Shown one piece after another: positions 5,375-8,872 of a stretch of DNA of 8,872 bases. The notes under the pieces are model-generated. The model saw only the letters and a list, made by a program, of their open reading frames with translations. It did not search any database and had not been told where the DNA came from. The stretch is from Candidatus Competibacteraceae bacterium (lineage in GTDB: Bacteria; Pseudomonadota; Gammaproteobacteria; Competibacterales; Competibacteraceae). Within the stretch, counting starts at the first letter, position 1. Each line of letters opens with the position of its first letter. Both the position numbers and the translations under genes were made by a program. The stretch spans positions 1-8,872 of the forward strand of contig SKOM01000165.1 in NCBI GenBank assembly GCA_007120095.1, read 5' to 3'.

Positions 5375-7039
5375 TCAGAACGCCAGGCCGTGGCCGATGG
5401 CCGCACCGATGGCGAGGGTGACCAGCACTACGAGCCGGCCGATCAGGCGCCAGCCGTGCAGGTGGCGTTCCCAGTTGGCCCACTGCACGGGGCCGGGCAG
5501 CCGAGCGATGAGCGCGGCCACGGGCCATCCCGCTGCCGGCTGGTAGCGCCGCAGGTCCGGCGCGAGCCGCAGCACCCGGGGCCAGCGCAGACTGGCCAGC
5601 GCGATCAGCAGGGCCACGACTATCGGCATGAAGGCACCCAACTGCTCGGATGCGGTCGCGGCCGCAGCTATCATCGGCGTGTCGCGAAAGCTGAGCCAGG
5701 GCAGCACCAGCACGCCGGCAAGCAGCAGAGCCCACGGGATTTCCGGGTAGCCTCTGGCGACGGGCGTCGCCCCCGGTTCCGGCACCGGCGTGCGCCGGGT
5801 CAGCCAGAGGAAGCGCAGCATCAGCAGCGCGCTGGCCACACTGGTCAGATACAGCGGCACACTGATCGCAACCCCGGCCTCGGCCGCGAAGTCCAGCGCC
5901 GCCTTCGCGAGCACGCCGCTGGTGCCCGGGGCGGCTGCCAGCGCCAGCGCCGGCAGCCACAGGCCGATCCATACCCAGCGCCGCCGTCGGCCCACAGACG
6001 CGCCCAGCAGCCCGACTCCGAGGAACAGCGCGGCCTTTGCGAGTCCGTGGTGCATCACGAACACAGCAATGGCCGCGACCGCGGCCGCACTGGCCGCACC
6101 CGCCGGCAACGCGAGTCCGGCCAGCACCGTGACCAGCCCCATCTGGCTGACGCTGGACCAGCCGAGCAGTACCTTGGGATCGCCGGCAACCAGCCCGCGC
6201 AGCGCCGCGTAGAGCACCCCGGCCAGTCCCAGGCCGACCAGCAGCGGCGCGACAACGGGGGCGAAGGCATCGCCGGCCGGTACCACCAGGCGCAGCCACC
6301 CAAGGATTCCGGCCTTGATCATCACACCGCTCAGCACCGCGCTCGCCGGAACCGGTGCCACCGGATGCGCGCGCGGCAGCCAACTGTGCAGACCCAGCGC
6401 TCCCAGCTTCAGCCCGAAGGCCAGTGCCAGCAGCGCAAGGATCGGTCCGAACACCGCGGCGGTCACGGCGTCGAAGCGCGTCTCTCCCGCCGACGCCGAT
6501 ACCAGCGCGGCGACCGCGACGAACAGCGCGACCTCGGCCAGCAGCATCATCGCCAGATACAGCCGGGCCGCCGCGAGCGCCTGCGCGGTGCGTTCGAACA
6601 CGATCAGGCCGAGCGCGGCGAAGGTCATCAGCGCGATCCCGGCGTACAGTGCGATCAGGTCCTGCGCGAGGATCAGCGCGAGGTTTCCGGCCAGCGCCAG
6701 CAGCCACAGCGCCGCGAACGCCGGGGAGGCTACCTGTTCCGGGCGCAGCCGCGCCGCCACCCAGCCGGACAGCGCCCAGACGAGTGCGGCCGGGAGCAGA
6801 AAGGCACGCGCGGTCGCGTCCAGGCCAAAGGACAGGCCGGGCGTCAGCACCGGCACGTCGAGGACGGGCTGTCCCGGCACCAGCAGTGCCATCAACAGCG
6901 CCGGGGCCGCCGCCACCGGCAGCAGCAGCGCCCGGCCGGAGCCGCCAAACAGCGGCAGCAGGGCCAGGAGCAGCCACGGCAACAGCAGCGAGGCCGCCAG
7001 CAGCGCGACGTCGAGCCCGGCGGCGAACCCGGCGTTCAT
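5375..7039 (-). CDS. Second MrpD/NuoM-like proton-translocating antiporter subunit
   Basis: This 554-residue polytopic membrane protein belongs to the proton-antiporter family shared by Mrp subunits A and D and complex I NuoL/M/N. The ATG at 7039 overlaps the stop of the preceding gene as ATGA, which fixes the start; a longer open frame reaching 7303 is only shadow of the upstream gene. Key features are FGLKLGALGLHSWLPRAH (208-225) with TM7 Lys211, SGVMIKAGILGWLRL (237-251) with TM8 Lys242, and MHHGLAKAALFL (329-340) with Lys335. The TM5 position that is normally Glu is Ala136 (LYAGIALMTF). The C-terminal extension (about 490-554) includes an amphipathic stretch and a final membrane helix. 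It is the last gene of the run. The stop codon lies at the edge of the GC-rich block and no terminator hairpin is visible beyond it. It could also be called NuoL/NuoM-like; the subunit letter is uncertain. Confidence 0.85.
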   Translation of the reverse strand: MNAGFAAGLDVALLAASLLLPWLLLALLPLFGGSGRALLLPVAAAPALLMALLVPGQPVLDVPVLTPGLSFGLDATARAFLLPAALVWALSGWVAARLRPEQVASPAFAALWLLALAGNLALILAQDLIALYAGIALMTFAALGLIVFERTAQALAAARLYLAMMLLAEVALFVAVAALVSASAGETRFDAVTAAVFGPILALLALAFGLKLGALGLHSWLPRAHPVAPVPASAVLSGVMIKAGILGWLRLVVPAGDAFAPVVAPLLVGLGLAGVLYAALRGLVAGDPKVLLGWSSVSQMGLVTVLAGLALPAGAASAAAVAAIAVFVMHHGLAKAALFLGVGLLGASVGRRRRWVWIGLWLPALALAAAPGTSGVLAKAALDFAAEAGVAISVPLYLTSVASALLMLRFLWLTRRTPVPEPGATPVARGYPEIPWALLLAGVLVLPWLSFRDTPMIAAAATASEQLGAFMPIVVALLIALASLRWPRVLRLAPDLRRYQPAAGWPVAALIARLPGPVQWANWERHLHGWRLIGRLVVLVTLAIGAAIGHGLAF

Positions 7040-8490
7040 CCCGGTGCCCCAGGACCCGCGTCCAGCAGGATCCCGAGCACCGGTGCCGCCAGGCCCAGCG
7101 CGGCCGCGCTCAGCGCCAGCGAGAGCGCTGCCAGGCCCAGTGCGGCCGACAGGGTCGCGGAATCGATCCCGGCCTCGCGCCCGGGCTGCACGGCTGCCTG
7201 CAGCGCGCGCCACAGGTAAGCGGCGGTAAACACCGTGCCCACCATCAGCACCGCCAGCCAGAAATAGCCGCCAGTGGCCAGGGCGGCCTGGGCCAGCCAC
7301 CACTTACCGAGGAAACCGCCGGTGGGCGGCAGGCCGACCAGGCTCGCGCTGGCGACCGCGAACGCGACCCAGGCCACCACCGCACCCTGCTGGTCGCCAC
7401 CCAATGCCTCAAGACGCCCGATTCCGTGGCGCAGCACGATGGTTCCGGCCGCGAGAAACAGCGCCGCCTTGGCCAGGCCATGGGCCAGCACCAGCGTCAC
7501 TGCGCCGGTCCAGGCCGGCTGCTCGGCCCCCGCCGCCACCAGCGGGAAAACCAGCAGCCCGTAGCCGAACTGCGACACCGTGGAATAAGCGATCAGTATC
7601 TTCAGGTGCCGCTGCAACAGGGCCAGCAACCCGCCCCAGAGCACCGCCGCAGTGCCGAGCAGGCCGAGCAGCGTGGCCACTCCGGTCTCCAGCAGCGGCG
7701 CGAACGGCCCGAACCACAACCGCACCAGCAGGTAGTAGCCCGCCGCGATCACCACCGCCGAGAGCGCCGCGCTGACGGCGGGCGGCGCGCGACCGTGGGC
7801 CGCCGGGAGCCAGAAGTGCAGCGGGAAGACCGCTGCCTTCAGCAGCAGGCCCAGGGTCATCAGCGCGGCCGCCACTGAGGTGACCAGGTCGCGCTCCACG
7901 CCGTCGGTGAGCAGCGCGAGGTCGAGCGCTGCGTAACGCCCGTAAAGCAATGCCACCCCGAGCAGGTAGATGGTCGAACCCAGCAGCGTCGCGAGCAGGT
8001 AGCGCCAGGCCGCCGACTGCGCCGAGCCACCGGCCAGCCCGATCAGCCCGACCGAAGCAATCGACACGAACTCCAGCGCCACATACACGTTGAACAGGTC
8101 GGCGGCGAGGAACAGGGCATTCAGCCCGCCCCACAGGAATAACCACAGCGGCCAGAAGAGCCGCAGATCGCACGCCGTAGCAAGCGGCACCGGTCGCGCG
8201 GCGTGGAACGCGGCCCCTGCCAGCCCGACCGCCGCATTCAGCAGCAGCATGGCCGCAGACAACCCGTCCATGTTCCAGCCGATTCCCAGCGGTGCCGTCC
8301 AGCCCCCGATATCCTGCCGCCACGCACCCTGCTGCAACACGACGCCCACGAGCCACAGCGCGACGGCCAACAGCACCGCCCCCGTTCCCAGCGTCACCGG
8401 TACCGACCAGCGCGGCCGGACAAAGACCACAATGGCCGCCGCGAGCGGCAGACTGAACAGCACGACCGGGGCCGCAGTTCCGAGAATCAC
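7036..8490 (-). CDS. mrpD: Mrp/Mnh Na+(cation)/H+ antiporter subunit D
   Basis: MrpD is a NuoM/N-like membrane subunit thought to carry protons within the multi-subunit Mrp antiporter. The 484-residue length matches the family. DLFNVYVALEFVSIASVGL (131-149) gives the TM5 glutamate, Glu140. LLLKAAVFPLHFWLPAAH (215-232) gives the TM7 lysine, Lys218. LAHGLAKAALFLAAG (335-349) gives Lys341. The TM8 lysine expected in the following segment (NuoM ILLKTAAYG) is replaced: SAVVIAAGYYLLVR (244-257) has Ala249 there. LVGLPPTGGFLGKWW (384-398) is typical of the family. The GTG start overlaps the mrpC stop as GTGA, and the stop overlaps the next ATG as ATGA. This implies translational coupling and a co-assembled complex. 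Codon use is GC-rich like its neighbours on this side. Confidence 0.92.
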   Translation of the reverse strand: MILGTAAPVVLFSLPLAAAIVVFVRPRWSVPVTLGTGAVLLAVALWLVGVVLQQGAWRQDIGGWTAPLGIGWNMDGLSAAMLLLNAAVGLAGAAFHAARPVPLATACDLRLFWPLWLFLWGGLNALFLAADLFNVYVALEFVSIASVGLIGLAGGSAQSAAWRYLLATLLGSTIYLLGVALLYGRYAALDLALLTDGVERDLVTSVAAALMTLGLLLKAAVFPLHFWLPAAHGRAPPAVSAALSAVVIAAGYYLLVRLWFGPFAPLLETGVATLLGLLGTAAVLWGGLLALLQRHLKILIAYSTVSQFGYGLLVFPLVAAGAEQPAWTGAVTLVLAHGLAKAALFLAAGTIVLRHGIGRLEALGGDQQGAVVAWVAFAVASASLVGLPPTGGFLGKWWLAQAALATGGYFWLAVLMVGTVFTAAYLWRALQAAVQPGREAGIDSATLSAALGLAALSLALSAAALGLAAPVLGILLDAGPGAPG

Positions 8491-8795
8491 TCCGCGTCAC
8501 CACGCCGGCTGGCTGCCGCGTTGGTGTTCTCGTCGCGCATCCGCCCGGCGATGCGAACCAGCAGTGCCAGGGCCACTGCGGTCGTGCTCACGGTGACTAC
8601 GATTCCGGTCAGAACGATCGCGTGGGGCACCGCATCCAGCGGCTCAGCGAGGCGTGCCATCACCACAAACAGCAGGAACACGGCCGTGGTGAGCACGTTC
8701 AGCGCCAGCAACCGCCGCAGCAGGTTCCGGGCGGTGAAGAAGCCGTGCAATCCGATCAGGAAGAGCACGCCGGCCAGGCTGAGGTAGACCGTCAC
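8487..8795 (-). CDS. mrpC: Mrp/Mnh Na+(cation)/H+ antiporter subunit C (NuoK-like)
   Basis: This small membrane protein of 102 residues matches the usual MrpC size and NuoK-like three-helix topology: helices at about 3-20, 28-48 and 58-82. The conserved stretch AVPHAIVLTGIVVTVSTTA (55-73) matches the family's PxALVLTxIVI signature. MrpC is an integral subunit of the Mrp antiporter, sitting between the MrpA/B and MrpD modules. The GTG start overlaps the preceding stop by four bases (GTGA), and its own TGA overlaps the mrpD GTG the same way. The polar C-terminal tail (84-102) is presumably cytoplasmic. Confidence 0.92.
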   Translation of the reverse strand: MTVYLSLAGVLFLIGLHGFFTARNLLRRLLALNVLTTAVFLLFVVMARLAEPLDAVPHAIVLTGIVVTVSTTAVALALLVRIAGRMRDENTNAAASRRGDAE

Positions 8796-8872
8796 CGCCC
8801 GGACTCCCGGTACCCGTGCTCGCAGGGCTCGCCGCGCAGGTACAGCGCGAACAGCAGCAGCGCGATCGACAA
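8792..8872 (-). CDS. C-terminal end of upstream Mrp subunit, probably MrpB-like (cut by window edge)
   Basis: An open frame enters from the right edge and ends at a TGA that overlaps the mrpC GTG by four bases. The visible 26 residues are a hydrophobic stretch (LSIALLLFALYL) followed by a polar tail (RGEPCEHGYRESGR). Position directly before mrpC in the usual B-C-D order and the coupled overlap suggest MrpB/MnhB or a related subunit. The fragment is too short to identify by sequence. Confidence 0.55.
   Translation of the reverse strand: MSIALLLFALYLRGEPCEHGYRESGR

Noticed and set aside
5279..7219. Long plus-strand open frame (646 codons) starting in the AT-rich boundary
   Set aside because: After the first 30 or so codons it runs antisense to the Mrp subunit and its product is low-complexity Arg/Gln/Gly-rich, the usual shadow of a GC-rich gene.
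7040..7303. N-terminal extension of the second MrpD-like gene to 7303
   Set aside because: The extra 88 residues lie in a second frame inside mrpD, are Gly/Arg-rich and not membrane-like. The ATGA overlap at 7039 gives a normal start.
6355..7878. Plus-strand open frame of 507 codons spanning two Mrp genes
   Set aside because: Composition is Arg/Ala/Pro-rich with no domain, and it crosses gene boundaries on the opposite strand.
7409..8503. Minus-strand open frame of 364 codons overlapping mrpD
   Set aside because: It is out of frame with mrpD, Gly/Arg/Ala-rich, with no motif; a shadow of the real gene.
1..8872. CRISPR array, tRNA, rRNA or insertion sequence
   Set aside because: I saw no spaced direct repeats, no tRNA-like cloverleaf or rRNA core sequences, and no transposase gene.

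Overview
The window joins two compositionally different blocks. Bases 1 to about 5360 have moderate GC and gammaproteobacterial-looking genes. They hold the 3' part of a Fic-domain AMP-transferase gene, a convergent uracil/xanthine (NCS2) permease, a two-gene STAS / HATPase partner-switching pair, and a convergent Ser/Thr protein kinase. From about 5375 to the right edge the sequence is strongly GC-rich: hand counts of 60-base lines give 43-46 G+C, against about 32-37 in coding lines on the left. This block encodes, all on the minus strand, a tightly overlapping run of Mrp/Mnh-type cation/proton antiporter subunits. The organism is probably a proteobacterium. The right block resembles high-GC haloalkaliphilic or chemolithotrophic gammaproteobacteria, but this rests only on composition and gene family.

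Layout: Fic (2-1117, +, start upstream of the window); two tandem hairpins in the convergent gap (1136-1198); NCS2 permease with an extra N-terminal cytoplasmic domain (1211-2695, -); a divergent intergenic region (2696-2877); STAS anti-anti-sigma-like protein (2878-3216, +); RsbW-like HATPase (3248-3694, +); Ser/Thr kinase with a DFE variant of the DFG motif and an unassigned helical C-terminal half (3682-5220, -); an AT-rich boundary with back-to-back promoter-like sequences, a 14-bp palindrome and the oligomer CAAGACCTGACCCCCG (5221-5374); then, read from the right on the minus strand, an MrpB-like tail (8792-8872), MrpC (8487-8795), MrpD (7036-8490) and a second MrpD/NuoM-like subunit (5375-7039).

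Function: STAS protein, HATPase and Ser/Thr kinase form a plausible phosphorylation-based partner-switching switch. The permease beside them carries a DGSRS-type N-terminal domain that looks regulatory. The Mrp genes overlap by four bases at every junction and so look translationally coupled parts of one membrane antiporter. The two MrpD-like paralogues lack different conserved charged channel residues (TM8 Lys in one, TM5 Glu in the other). The most suspicious structural feature is the abrupt composition change at about 5365-5375, which is either a horizontal-transfer junction or an assembly chimera.
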